A stretch of DNA of 64,000 nucleotides from Leucobacter sp042726155 (GTDB taxonomy: Bacteria; Actinomycetota; Actinomycetes; Actinomycetales; Microbacteriaceae), in contig NZ_JBHXHV010000003.1 of NCBI RefSeq assembly GCF_042726155.1, positions 462,544 to 526,543 of the forward strand, written 5' to 3'. Below are positions 7,732 to 16,095 of the stretch, piece after piece (within the stretch, counting starts at the first letter, position 1; the number at the start of each line of letters is the position of its first letter). The notes under the pieces were generated by a model, which saw only the letters and a program-made list of their open reading frames with translations, did no database searches and had not been told where the DNA came from. Made by a program: the position numbers and the translations under genes.

Positions 7732-9086
7732 GAGTCAAGTCCGCTCGATCGTTGCGCACCGGACGCCTGCGCTGCACGCTTCGACCGTGCAGACCGCGTT
7801 CCCGGGAGCACCACGGTGAAAGTCGTCGGGTCTTCTTCGACGGTCAGCACGCCGGCACGCTCGTGCACGATGCGCACAACGAGGGCGAGCCCCACGCCTC
7901 GACCGGCGAACGCGTCGCCGAGCGCAGCTGGTTTCGTGGACACTCCTCGGGTGAACATCGCGTCTCGCACTTCGTCGGCGATGCCGTCGCCCGAATCGGA
8001 GACGCTGATGCCGAGCGCATCATCGAGCTCGCCATACACTCGCAATTTCACGCAGCGTGGGCGTCCGCGGCCGATAGCCGCAGCGTCGATCGCGTTGTCG
8101 AGTAAGTTCCCCACGACCGAAACGAGTTCCATCGAGTCAATGGGACTGACGGGCAGCTCAGGATCAATCTGAACGTCGAGCGCGACTCCGCGCTCACCCG
8201 CCTGCGCGGACTTACCCACGATGAGCGCGCTCACAGCAGGGTCGAAGGAATCTGGCGCGACGACCAGATCGATCATCGCTTGGCTTCGCCGCGACGTTTC
8301 CGTGAACATGTCGATCGCCGCTTCAGTGCGCCCGAGTTCAAGCAGGGCGATCGCGGTATGGAGTCGGTTGCTGTGCTCATGGGTCTGTGCGCGCAACGAT
8401 TCGCTCAGCGTGCGCAGTGAATCGTGCGACACGAGGGCGTCGCGCACGGCACTGGCCGACAGGTCCCCCGTGATTCGCCGAGTAACCCGTCGCCCGAGCA
8501 GCGCAGCAACCAGCCCAGCAGCGACAAACACTCCGCTCACCGTGAACACGAGCGGAAGGTCGCGGGCGACTTCGCTGCCGATGGATTCCACGGTGATGCC
8601 CACGGATACCCAACCGATCGTCGTACCCGATGCGTCGCTGACGGGCGCGATCGTGCGCACCGAGGGGCCAAGGGTTCCGGTCCAGCGCTCCGTAAACGGG
8701 TGGGGCGACCTCGGTATCGTGCCGCGGTAGGTGCCACCGATCTCGGTCGGATCCGGGTGCGTGTAACGTGTGCCGTCAACGGTCATGACCGTGATGTAGC
8801 TCACCCCCGCGCTTTTACCCAAGCGCGACATCTCACGCTGCAGCTCAACAACGGGGGCGGCATCGAGCGGCTGTCCGAGCGCAGCCACAACCGTGGGCAT
8901 CGCGGCGAGCGTCACCGCAACGGCGTGCGTTGCACGCTCGGTCTCGCGGTACTCTGCTCGTCGGCTGTCCCAGACCAGCACGGCAGTAACAGCGATGCTC
9001 ACGATGAGCACGCCCACGGTCAGAATGAGAAATACGCTCGAGGTCGCGCTTGGCGTACTTCTTCGACCCATGCCATGTATTCTCAC
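7728..9086 (-). CDS. sensor histidine kinase of the CitA/DcuS type
   Basis: 452 residues from a GTG at 9086 (ATG 9071 is an alternative). A membrane segment at about 17-39 is followed by an extracytoplasmic PAS-like sensor to about 175 (SYITVMTVDGTRYTHPDP, a CitA/DcuS-style strand region). A second membrane segment lies at about 178-198. The dimerisation helix THEHSNRLHT has the likely phosphorylated His236, with the N box NLLDNAIDAA and G boxes DSGDGI and GRGVGLALV. No cytoplasmic PAS domain is obvious, so it is shorter than E. coli DcuS. It probably senses a dicarboxylate or citrate; the ligand is inferred only from the neighbouring carrier. Confidence 0.92.
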   Translation of the reverse strand: MRIHGMGRRSTPSATSSVFLILTVGVLIVSIAVTAVLVWDSRRAEYRETERATHAVAVTLAAMPTVVAALGQPLDAAPVVELQREMSRLGKSAGVSYITVMTVDGTRYTHPDPTEIGGTYRGTIPRSPHPFTERWTGTLGPSVRTIAPVSDASGTTIGWVSVGITVESIGSEVARDLPLVFTVSGVFVAAGLVAALLGRRVTRRITGDLSASAVRDALVSHDSLRTLSESLRAQTHEHSNRLHTAIALLELGRTEAAIDMFTETSRRSQAMIDLVVAPDSFDPAVSALIVGKSAQAGERGVALDVQIDPELPVSPIDSMELVSVVGNLLDNAIDAAAIGRGRPRCVKLRVYGELDDALGISVSDSGDGIADEVRDAMFTRGVSTKPAALGDAFAGRGVGLALVVRIVHERAGVLTVEEDPTTFTVVLPGTRSARSKRAAQASGAQRSSGLDS

Positions 9087-9303
9087 ACGGCCTGCCGCGA
9101 CCTTCCTCTCCCACGGATGTGATTCACGACCGCGGGTCGCGTCTCAGGGAGCCGTGGGCTGGCGGAATCCGCGCTACGTCCAATAAGCCCGAAATGCAAA
9201 TTTTGCGCGCACCCGCCCTAATTTGAACTTCGCACAGTGATTCTGTTTCAGATTCGCTTCCAGTGTGTTTCGCATGGACAACGGCGTTCTCAGGAGGACC
9301 TTT
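9087..9303. promoter_or_regulatory. divergent control region between the kinase gene and the dctA-type gene
   Basis: 217 nt with an unusually AT-rich patch. It contains GCAAATTTTGC (9196-9206), an inverted repeat of GCAAA around one base, and a second AT-rich stretch TAATTTGAAC (9219-9228). CitB-type regulators bind AT-rich sites, so these are candidate operators. A strong ribosome site AGGAGG ends 7 nt before the ATG at 9304. No certain promoter could be picked. Confidence 0.4.
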
Positions 9304-10725
9304 ATGGCCGCATCAGCACCACTTCGACCCGCTTCAGAGGCGGGCCCCCGACGCCGAAAGTCGTGGGACAAGCACACGTGGCTCTACGTTTCAGTGATCG
9401 CTGCCGTCGTCCTCGGCGCAGTGCTCGGGCTCGTGGTCCCCGAGTTCGCCACCACGCTTGAACCACTGGGCAAGGCCTTCGTCGGGCTCATCAAGATGAT
9501 GATCGCCCCGATTATCTTTTGCACCATCGTGATCGGCGTTGGGTCGATCGCGAAGGCCGCAACCGTTGGCAAGATCGGCGGCCTTGCACTGATCTACTTC
9601 ATGGCGATGTCGACCTTCGCCCTGGCTATTGGTCTCGTCGTCGGCAACCTGATCCACCCGGGCGAGGGCCTCGACATGCACGGTGCCCAGTACGCCGCTG
9701 AGGGTGAGGCGAAGACAACTCAGGAGTTCCTGCTCGGGATCATCCCAATGACGTTCTTCTCCGCGTTTACCGGCGAAAGCGTACTGCAGGTGCTGTTTAT
9801 CGCGCTGCTCACCGGCTTCGCGCTGCAGGGACTCGGAGAGCGCGGCGCGCCCATCATGGCCGGGATCAAACACCTCCAGGTGCTCGTCTTCCGCATTCTG
9901 AGCATGATCCTCTGGATCGCCCCGATCGGTGCGTTCGGTGCGATCGCGGCCGTGGTCGGCAAGACCGGCGTCGCGGCAATTTGGAGCCTTGGCGTGCTGA
10001 TGGTCGCCTTCTACATCACCTGCATCCTCTTCATCGTCGGCGTGCTCGGCACGCTGCTCTACGCTGTCACGCGCGTCAACATCATTAGCCTCATGAAGTA
10101 CCTGGGTCGCGAGTACCTACTGATCGTCGGCACCTCGTCGTCTGAGTCTGCACTGCCCCGGCTCATCGCGAAGATGGAGCACGTCGGAGTCTCGAAGCCG
10201 GTCGTTGGCATCACAGTGCCCACGGGCTACTCGTTTAACCTCGACGGCACGGCCATCTATCTCACCATGGCATCGCTGTTCATCGCGACGGGGATGGGTA
10301 ACCCGATGAGCATCAGTGAGCAAATCGGACTACTGGTGTTCATGATCATCGCGTCGAAGGGTGCCGCCGGTGTCACCGGCGCCGGTCTCGCGACCCTGGC
10401 GGGCGGCCTGCAGACCTACCGGCCCGAACTCGTCGACGGCGTCGGCGTCATCGTCGGCATCGACCGGTTCATGTCTGAGGGCCGCGCCCTCACAAACTTC
10501 ACCGGGAACGCCGTCGCCACCCTACTCATCGGATCGTGGACGAAGCAGGTCGACATGATGCGCGTGCGTCGCGTGCTCAGCGGCGAGGTGCCCTTTAACG
10601 AGGCGTCACTCAGTGGCGACGGTCACGGGTCTGCACCTAAGGAGCCCGTCGTCGCGACGAGCGGCGCACACGGCTCCGGATCGGGCTCAGGAGGACTCGG
10701 CTCCGCTGGCGCGGCAGCCCACTAA
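9304..10725 (+). CDS. dctA: dicarboxylate/amino acid:cation symporter (DctA/GltP family)
   Basis: 473 residues, secondary uptake carrier of the DAACS family, with eight membrane segments and re-entrant loops. Seen are LIKMMIAPIIFCTIVIGVG, the serine-rich hairpin GTSSSESALPRLIAKMEHVG, the TM7 motif SFNLDGTAIYLTMA (NLDGT) and the TM8 region VGIDRFMSEGRALTNFTGN. The start at 9304 is chosen over 9265 because AGGAGG lies just upstream. The C-terminal 35 residues are Gly/Ser-rich. It is divergent from a CitA/DcuS-type sensor pair, which probably controls it. C4-dicarboxylates are the likeliest substrate; glutamate or aspartate remain possible. Confidence 0.92.
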   Translation: MAASAPLRPASEAGPRRRKSWDKHTWLYVSVIAAVVLGAVLGLVVPEFATTLEPLGKAFVGLIKMMIAPIIFCTIVIGVGSIAKAATVGKIGGLALIYFMAMSTFALAIGLVVGNLIHPGEGLDMHGAQYAAEGEAKTTQEFLLGIIPMTFFSAFTGESVLQVLFIALLTGFALQGLGERGAPIMAGIKHLQVLVFRILSMILWIAPIGAFGAIAAVVGKTGVAAIWSLGVLMVAFYITCILFIVGVLGTLLYAVTRVNIISLMKYLGREYLLIVGTSSSESALPRLIAKMEHVGVSKPVVGITVPTGYSFNLDGTAIYLTMASLFIATGMGNPMSISEQIGLLVFMIIASKGAAGVTGAGLATLAGGLQTYRPELVDGVGVIVGIDRFMSEGRALTNFTGNAVATLLIGSWTKQVDMMRVRRVLSGEVPFNEASLSGDGHGSAPKEPVVATSGAHGSGSGSGGLGSAGAAAH

Positions 10726-10733
10726 CGGATCGC

Positions 10734-10776
10734 GCTGGTAAGGCGGGGGCTTCGGTGAAGCCCCCGCCTTACCAGC
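10734..10776. terminator. bidirectional terminator between dctA and rsmE
   Basis: A perfect 19-bp stem (10734-10752 with 10758-10776; half-site GCTGGTAAGGCGGGGGCTT) around the 5-nt loop CGGTG. It also contains the last codons of the convergent rsmE. Confidence 0.9.
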
Positions 10777-11590
10777 GTCCGAACGCTACATTCAGCACAG
10801 CGAGGGCTGCGGGACCCGCGGACGATGTGCGCAGCACGGTCGAACCGAGCACGAGCACTGCGGCGCCTGCCGACTCAAGAGTGGCGAGCTCTTCGTCAGC
10901 AAAGCCGCCCTCGGGCCCGACGACGAGGTACACGTCGGTCGGGCGGTGCGGTGAACTCGCCCCCTCCGCTGCCTCCGCTGCCGCCGCTGCCTCTGCCGCC
11001 CAGGAGGCGAGGGTCTGCGTGCCGCGCGGGTGCAACAGAATCACCGCGTGATCGTCGTTCGCGGCGAGTTCGCGCAGCGCACCCAGCGTGAGCGGTTCCC
11101 GCACCTCGGGAATGCTGGCTCGCATCGACTGCTTCGCCGCTTCTCGAGCGATGCGTCGCCACTTCGCGAGGCCCTTTGCCGTCTTCTCGCCACCGCCAGC
11201 GCCATCCCAGCGCGACACCGAACGAGTTGCCTGCCAGGGCGCGATGGCGTCGACCCCGAATTCGGTGGCCTGTTCGACGGCTCGTTCATCGCGGTCGCCC
11301 TTGGCGAGGGCCTGCACCAGCGTCAACCGCGGGAGGGTCTCTCGCCCGCCGCGCTCAGCCTGCGCACCGTGAAGAAGTCGCTCGACGCGCACACTGAAGC
11401 GATCTTTTGCAACGTCTTCGACCGTGCCCTCACCGAGCACCCCAGCGCCATTGCCGACCTTCGTGCGCTCCCCCACTCGCAACCGGCTCACGCGCACCGC
11501 GTGCCGCGCTTCGTCACCGATGATTTCAACGAGTGACCCGGGCTCGAAGCTCGAGCCCGCAAGGTCCTCGCGGTAGTAGAGGTGCGCCAA
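10769..11590 (-). CDS. rsmE: 16S rRNA (uracil1498-N3)-methyltransferase
   Basis: SPOUT-class SAM-dependent methyltransferase modifying U1498 of 16S rRNA. 273 residues. It has an N-terminal PUA-like region (GDEARHAVRVSRLRVGERT), and the knot region has YLVVGPEGGFADEEL and LGSTVLRTSSAGPAALAVL. An Ala-rich insertion (about 201-217) sits in a loop before the knot. It follows dnaJ by 2 nt, the usual hrcA-dnaJ-rsmE order of Actinobacteria. Confidence 0.94.
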   Translation of the reverse strand: MAHLYYREDLAGSSFEPGSLVEIIGDEARHAVRVSRLRVGERTKVGNGAGVLGEGTVEDVAKDRFSVRVERLLHGAQAERGGRETLPRLTLVQALAKGDRDERAVEQATEFGVDAIAPWQATRSVSRWDGAGGGEKTAKGLAKWRRIAREAAKQSMRASIPEVREPLTLGALRELAANDDHAVILLHPRGTQTLASWAAEAAAAAEAAEGASSPHRPTDVYLVVGPEGGFADEELATLESAGAAVLVLGSTVLRTSSAGPAALAVLNVAFGRW

Positions 11591-11592
11591 GG

Positions 11593-12699
11593 TTAGCCCT
11601 GACGGAAGAAGCGGTCGCGAATCTTGCCGAAGAATCCCTGATGGAATTCGCCAAGGTGCGGCGCCTCGTCCTTGCGCAACGAGGCGAGCTGGCGCACCAG
11701 ATCTTTCTCGCGGTTCGAGAGCTTCGTCGGCGTCGCGACCTGCACTGCGATCTTCAGGTCGCCGCGCGTGGTGCTGCGGAGGCCCTGAATACCGCGGCCT
11801 CGCACCGTGAGCATGTCGCCCGACTGCACGCCGGGCTCGACCTCAACCTCAACCTCGCCGTCGAGACCCGTGAGTTTCGCGTCAGCTCCGAGAATCGCGT
11901 CGGTCATCGACAGCTGCATCGTGCAGAGCAGGTCATTGCCGTCGCGGCTGAAGATGTCGTGGTGCATCACGCGGAATTCGATGAACAGGTCACCGTTCGG
12001 CCCGCCACCTGGGCCGACCTCGCCGCCGCCGCGCATCTGCAGACGCGTGCCGGTATCGATGCCGGAGGGAACGTCGATCGGGAACGTGCGCCGCTCGCGA
12101 ACGCGACCCTTGCCCGCACACTCGACGCATGGGTTTTCGATGATCGTGCCATACCCCTGGCAGCTGCCGCACGGGTGCATCGTGACGACGTTACCGAACA
12201 GCGAACGCACCTGACGCTGCACCTGCCCCTGGCCTCCGCACACATCGCAGGTTACGGGATGCGTGCCGGGCTGGCAGCAGCTGCCCTGGCAGACCTCACA
12301 GAGCACCGCAGTATTGACCGTGATCTCGCGCTGGGTACCGAAGATGACGTCTTCGAGGGACACGTCGACGCGAATCATCGCGTCATCGCCGCGCTCGGAG
12401 CGCGATCGAGGGCCGCGCTGGCCGCCACCGAAGCCGCCGCCTCCCCCGAAGAACGTTTCGAAGATGTCGCCGAAGCCCGCGGCACCGCCCGCCTGCGATC
12501 CGCCCATGTCGTAACGCTGGCGCTGCTCGGGATCACTCAGCACGTCGTACGCGTGGGTCACGCCCTTGAACTGCTCTGACGCCTCCTCGCTCGGATTCAC
12601 GTCAGGGTGCAACTGACGCGCGAGGCGCCGGTAGGCCTTTTTGATCTCTTCGGGGGTCGCCTCGCGGGTCACACCGAGCGTCTCGTAATGATCGGCCAC
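11593..12699 (-). CDS. dnaJ: chaperone DnaJ
   Basis: Hsp40 co-chaperone that stimulates DnaK. 368 residues: J domain at 1-70 with HPD, a Gly/Phe-rich region (GGAAGFGDIFETFFGGGGG), and a zinc domain of four Cys repeats. The first repeat reads CEVCQGSC and lacks the last Gly of CxxCxGxG, while the others (CDVCGGQG, CGSCQGYG, CVECAGKG) are normal. C-terminal substrate-binding domains follow. It is downstream of hrcA, so it is probably under CIRCE/HrcA control. GAGGAG lies upstream of the GTG start. Confidence 0.96.
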   Translation of the reverse strand: MADHYETLGVTREATPEEIKKAYRRLARQLHPDVNPSEEASEQFKGVTHAYDVLSDPEQRQRYDMGGSQAGGAAGFGDIFETFFGGGGGFGGGQRGPRSRSERGDDAMIRVDVSLEDVIFGTQREITVNTAVLCEVCQGSCCQPGTHPVTCDVCGGQGQVQRQVRSLFGNVVTMHPCGSCQGYGTIIENPCVECAGKGRVRERRTFPIDVPSGIDTGTRLQMRGGGEVGPGGGPNGDLFIEFRVMHHDIFSRDGNDLLCTMQLSMTDAILGADAKLTGLDGEVEVEVEPGVQSGDMLTVRGRGIQGLRSTTRGDLKIAVQVATPTKLSNREKDLVRQLASLRKDEAPHLGEFHQGFFGKIRDRFFRQG

Positions 12700-12759
12700 G
12701 CTGTTTTGCTCCTCAGGTTCAGTAGATTGAGTCGTTGAAAAGGGTGGGAAGAGCGGCGG

Positions 12760-13797
12760 CTACCGCTCCTCCCCCAGGAATCTGTTGAGGTACCGCGCCA
12801 CAGCACGCACGGTTGCGATGTTGCCCGCGTAATCCATGCGCAGCGGCCCGAGCACCCCAAGCTTCGAAACGGCGATGCCGTCTTCGTAGTTTGAGGCGAT
12901 GATCGACGTCTCAGAGAGGCCATAGGCCTCGTTCTCGCGTCCGATCGACGCGGACACATCGCGACCGTCGTGCACCAGTTCGCCGAACAGCCGCAGGAGT
13001 GTGACCTGCTCTTCGATCGCATCAAGCACGACGGGCAGTGAGCCCGCGAACTCGCCATCGGTACGCGAGAGGTTCGCAGCACCGGCGACCGCGATGCGAT
13101 CGGTGCGGTTCGCCTGCAACTGACCCAGCACGACCGCGAGCACGCGGCGCATCAGATCAATCTCGTCGGGCTCCGACCACTCCGCGAGGTCGGCCTCCAG
13201 CGTCGCGAGCGCCGCCGTAGCCGTTTCCAGATCATTGCCGATCGCGACATCGGCGATGCGCTGGCGCAGCCCGCGCACCCAGGCCTCGGTGACGCGAGAT
13301 GCAGGCAGCCAGGCCACCTGCTGCTCGACGACGCCGCTACCCAAAATGAGCACGCTGAGCACTCGGTCTTCTCCGATGGCAACGAGGTCGATGTGTCGCA
13401 CCACCGTGCGCCGCAGCGACGGATACTGCGCCACCGCAACCTGATTCGTGAGCTGGGACAGCATGCGCACGGTGCGTGCCATGACGTCGTCGAGATCGGA
13501 CGATTCACCGAGGAAGCGCTCGATTGCAGCGCGCTGCGCCGCGGTCAACGGACGAATACGCGCGAGCGTATCGACGTACAGGCGGTACCCCTTGTCAGTG
13601 GGCACACGACCCGACGAGGTGTGGGGCTGCGCGATCAGCTCGTCTTCTTCAAGCAGGGCCATATCGTTGCGGATCGTCGCAGCTGACACGCCGAAGCTGT
13701 GCCGATCTACGATCGCCTTCGAGCCGACGGGTTCGTTCGACGACACATAGTCGCTCACGATCGCGTGCAGCACCGCGAGGCTGCGCTCCGAAACCAT
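12760..13797 (-). CDS. hrcA: heat-inducible transcription repressor HrcA
   Basis: Winged-helix repressor of class I heat-shock genes that binds CIRCE. 345 residues from ATG 13797, chosen because AGGAGGGGCG directly precedes it (the open frame begins at 13818). The DNA-binding N-terminus reads MVSERSLAVLHAIVSDYV with SAATIRNDMALLEE as recognition helix region, then a GAF-like core and dimerisation domain. A CIRCE element lies just upstream, so it represses itself and dnaJ. Confidence 0.96.
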   Translation of the reverse strand: MVSERSLAVLHAIVSDYVSSNEPVGSKAIVDRHSFGVSAATIRNDMALLEEDELIAQPHTSSGRVPTDKGYRLYVDTLARIRPLTAAQRAAIERFLGESSDLDDVMARTVRMLSQLTNQVAVAQYPSLRRTVVRHIDLVAIGEDRVLSVLILGSGVVEQQVAWLPASRVTEAWVRGLRQRIADVAIGNDLETATAALATLEADLAEWSEPDEIDLMRRVLAVVLGQLQANRTDRIAVAGAANLSRTDGEFAGSLPVVLDAIEEQVTLLRLFGELVHDGRDVSASIGRENEAYGLSETSIIASNYEDGIAVSKLGVLGPLRMDYAGNIATVRAVARYLNRFLGEER

Positions 13798-13811
13798 CGC
13801 CCCTCCTGACC

Positions 13812-13838
13812 CTGGCACTCACTTGTTCCGAGTGCTAA
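13812..13838 (-). promoter_or_regulatory. CIRCE operator of hrcA-dnaJ
   Basis: On the minus strand TTAGCACTC, 9 nt, GAGTGCCAG: 8 of 9 arm pairs match the CIRCE consensus TTAGCACTC-N9-GAGTGCTAA. It begins at the last base of a TAGACT -10 box (13843-13838), so HrcA binding would cover the transcription start. Confidence 0.93.
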
Positions 13839-13857
13839 GTCTAGCGCAGCCGAAACG

Positions 13858-15105
13858 TCACGATCCGAGTAAGCGATGCACAACGGTGTCCGCAAGGAGT
13901 CTGCCTCGCAGGGTCGGGATCACGCGCCCGCGAATCGCGGCGCGTCCGTCAAGCAACCCGTCTGCGATGAGTTGCGGGATGGCTCGGCGCTCCTCCCCCG
14001 TCAACACGTCAGATGGGAGACCCTCGGCGATCCTCGTCTCGAGCAGGATGCGCTCTTCTCGACGCGATTCAGCAGCCAGTGTTTCGCGGGAGTGAGACGG
14101 TGATACGCCCTGAGCGATACGCTGCGCGTAGGCGCCCGGATGCTTCACATTCCACCACCGCACACCGCCAACGTGGCTGTGCGCGCCGGGGCCTGCCGCC
14201 CACCAGTCCTCGCCCGTCCAGTACGACAGGTTATGGCGAGACCGCGTCTCGGGAGTGCGCGACCAGTTGCTGATCTCGTACCAGGAGAAGCCAGCCGCGG
14301 CGAAGCGCGCATCAGCGAGCTCGTACATCTCAGCGTGCAGATCTTCATCGGGTTCTGGCACCTCTCCCCGACGAATCTGAGCCGCAAGCTTCGTGCCACG
14401 CTCGACGATCAGCGCGTACGCCGAGATGTGGTCTGGCGCGCAGGCGAGCGCCGCGTCGATCGAGCGTTCCCAGTCGGCGAGGCTCTCTCCTGGCGTGCCA
14501 TAGATGAGATCAACGCTCACCTGTAGCCCGGCGTCGCGCGCCCACTGCGTGACGAGCGGCACCCGCTCGGGTGTGTGGGTACGGTCAAGCGTCGCGAGCA
14601 CGTGCGGCACCGCCGATTGCATGCCGAAGCTCACGCGAGTGAAGCCCGCTGCCGCAAGCGTCTGCAGGTACTCGGCATCGACCGAATCGGGGTTCGCCTC
14701 GGTCGTCACCTCGGCCCCAGGTTCCAAGCCCCACTCCGCGCGAATGCGACCCAGCATGCCTGCCAGGTCTGACGCTGGCAACAGCGTGGGGGTGCCACCG
14801 CCGAAGAACACCGTCGAGACCTGTCGTTTGGGAAGCCCAGCTCGCCGCAGCACGCCGGCGCCCAGCGCAAGCTCAACGCCCACCTGGGCAGCGTAGTCGC
14901 CGCGGGTCGTGCCGCCGAGTTCGCTCGCGGTGTACGTGTTGAAGTCGCAGTACCCGCAGCGCACCCGGCAGTAGGGCACGTGCACGTAGACCCCGAAGTT
15001 GCGGGACTCGGCTCCCTCCGCCACCTCGGGAGGCAGCGAGCCGTCTTCGGGAGCCGGATCACCCTCAGGCAGCGCGCTTGGCACCGAGAGTCCTCTCGCG
15101 GTCAC
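13858..15105 (-). CDS. hemW: HemW-like radical SAM heme chaperone
   Basis: 415 residues, homologous to oxygen-independent coproporphyrinogen oxidase but of the HemW branch, which handles heme. The radical SAM cluster motif is CRVRCGYC (CxxxCxxC) near 47-54. Further motifs are FFGGGTPTLLPASDL, TEANPDSVD and FGMQSAVPHVLATLDRTHTP. The residues that distinguish true HemN cannot all be checked here, so heme chaperone is inferred from length and from its location between lepA and hrcA, typical of Gram-positives. It follows the DUF1990 gene by 18 nt. Confidence 0.9.
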   Translation of the reverse strand: MTARGLSVPSALPEGDPAPEDGSLPPEVAEGAESRNFGVYVHVPYCRVRCGYCDFNTYTASELGGTTRGDYAAQVGVELALGAGVLRRAGLPKRQVSTVFFGGGTPTLLPASDLAGMLGRIRAEWGLEPGAEVTTEANPDSVDAEYLQTLAAAGFTRVSFGMQSAVPHVLATLDRTHTPERVPLVTQWARDAGLQVSVDLIYGTPGESLADWERSIDAALACAPDHISAYALIVERGTKLAAQIRRGEVPEPDEDLHAEMYELADARFAAAGFSWYEISNWSRTPETRSRHNLSYWTGEDWWAAGPGAHSHVGGVRWWNVKHPGAYAQRIAQGVSPSHSRETLAAESRREERILLETRIAEGLPSDVLTGEERRAIPQLIADGLLDGRAAIRGRVIPTLRGRLLADTVVHRLLGS

Positions 15106-15123
15106 GCGCCGCGGACGACACGC

Positions 15124-16095
15124 TCACTGGCGTTTGCTCGGCCGACGCTTGTGAGTGGACACTGCCGGTTCGGGCTCTGGTTCGGCTTCTGGCGCGGGCG
15201 CAAGTTCTGGCTCGGGCGCAGGCTCAGGCTCAGGCGCAAGTTCTGGCTCAGGCGCAGGCGCAGGCGCAGGCGCAGGCGCGGGCGCGTTCTCGGATTCCGT
15301 ACTGAGCGGGGATTCAGGCGGAGTCTCTGGCTCCGTCTCCTGAGCCACTGCGGCCTCCGACTCCTCGGCCACTGCTGGCTCCGATTCGGGCGTCGCAACC
15401 GTCGAGATGTCCGCTTCCGGTTCGGCATCCGATCCCAGTCCCTGGACCGGCTGCGCACCCGGTGCGAGCGCAGCCAGGTGGAGTTTCACTGCGTCGAGAG
15501 CGGTACGCACGTCGGCGCGTCCGCGGAGACCGAGCAGGCCGTTCTTCGGTGCTGCGACGAATCCGCGCGCCACCGCCCACACCGTGTCGTCCGCGCGAAA
15601 CTCGATGACGAAGCGCTGCTCGCCAACGGCGCCAGCCTCGTCGCACGTACCCCAGGCGAATCCAACGCGGCGTTCCTCGTCAACGGTGTAGATCACCAGA
15701 ACGCTGCGGGGATCCTGACCTTCGGTGTGCAGCACCGCGGTTGTCCCGGCGACGAGGTAGGGTTCACCGTCTGGGCCGAACTGCTCTTCGATTTCGCTCG
15801 CGGCTTCGGGTATGCCGTCGTCCGTGAAGCTCGGACCCACGTATTCCGATCCGGACCCGCGCACAATGTCGGTGACGCGCACTCCGGCGCCGCGCTGGGC
15901 GCCCCAGGTCATCAACAGGCTCGACGCGATCAGGAATCGCTCCTGGCCGCTGCCGAGACGCAGTTCCTCTTCGTAGGGCGTCATGCCTTCGGGCGGATAA
16001 CGCACGATGTCAGGATCTTTCGAGGCACCAACGGCGGCATACGCGACCGGCATCTCAACGTGGCTACTGCGGCGGGGCGGCTGTTCTTTGCTCAT
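15124..16095 (-). CDS. DUF1990-type protein with Pro/Glu/Ala-rich tail
   Basis: 323 residues. The first about 215 residues match the DUF1990 (UPF0548) family: MTPYEEELRLGSGQERF, VGFAWGTCDEAGAVGEQRF and VWAVARGFVAAPKNG. The last about 95 residues are an acidic, repetitive tail of Pro-Ala and Pro-Glu units ending in a basic STHKRRPSKRQ. The function of the family in bacteria is not known. The start overlaps the lepA stop by 4 nt, so it is made with LepA and HemW. The tail is encoded by a GGCTCAGGCGCA-like tandem repeat (about 15165-15290), prone to length change. Confidence 0.75.
   Translation of the reverse strand: MSKEQPPRRSSHVEMPVAYAAVGASKDPDIVRYPPEGMTPYEEELRLGSGQERFLIASSLLMTWGAQRGAGVRVTDIVRGSGSEYVGPSFTDDGIPEAASEIEEQFGPDGEPYLVAGTTAVLHTEGQDPRSVLVIYTVDEERRVGFAWGTCDEAGAVGEQRFVIEFRADDTVWAVARGFVAAPKNGLLGLRGRADVRTALDAVKLHLAALAPGAQPVQGLGSDAEPEADISTVATPESEPAVAEESEAAVAQETEPETPPESPLSTESENAPAPAPAPAPAPEPELAPEPEPAPEPELAPAPEAEPEPEPAVSTHKRRPSKRQ

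Noticed and set aside
8424..9122. 232-codon plus-strand frame opposite the sensor kinase
   Set aside because: Shadow of the kinase coding strand, His/Arg-rich, with no family sequence; the kinase domains on the minus strand are clear.
9265..9303. 13-codon upstream extension of the dctA-type carrier
   Set aside because: AGGAGG sits just before the ATG at 9304, so the longer frame would translate through the ribosome site.
15155..15343. Ala/Gly/Ser-rich plus-strand frame opposite the DUF1990 tail
   Set aside because: Low-complexity shadow of the Pro/Glu/Ala repeat.
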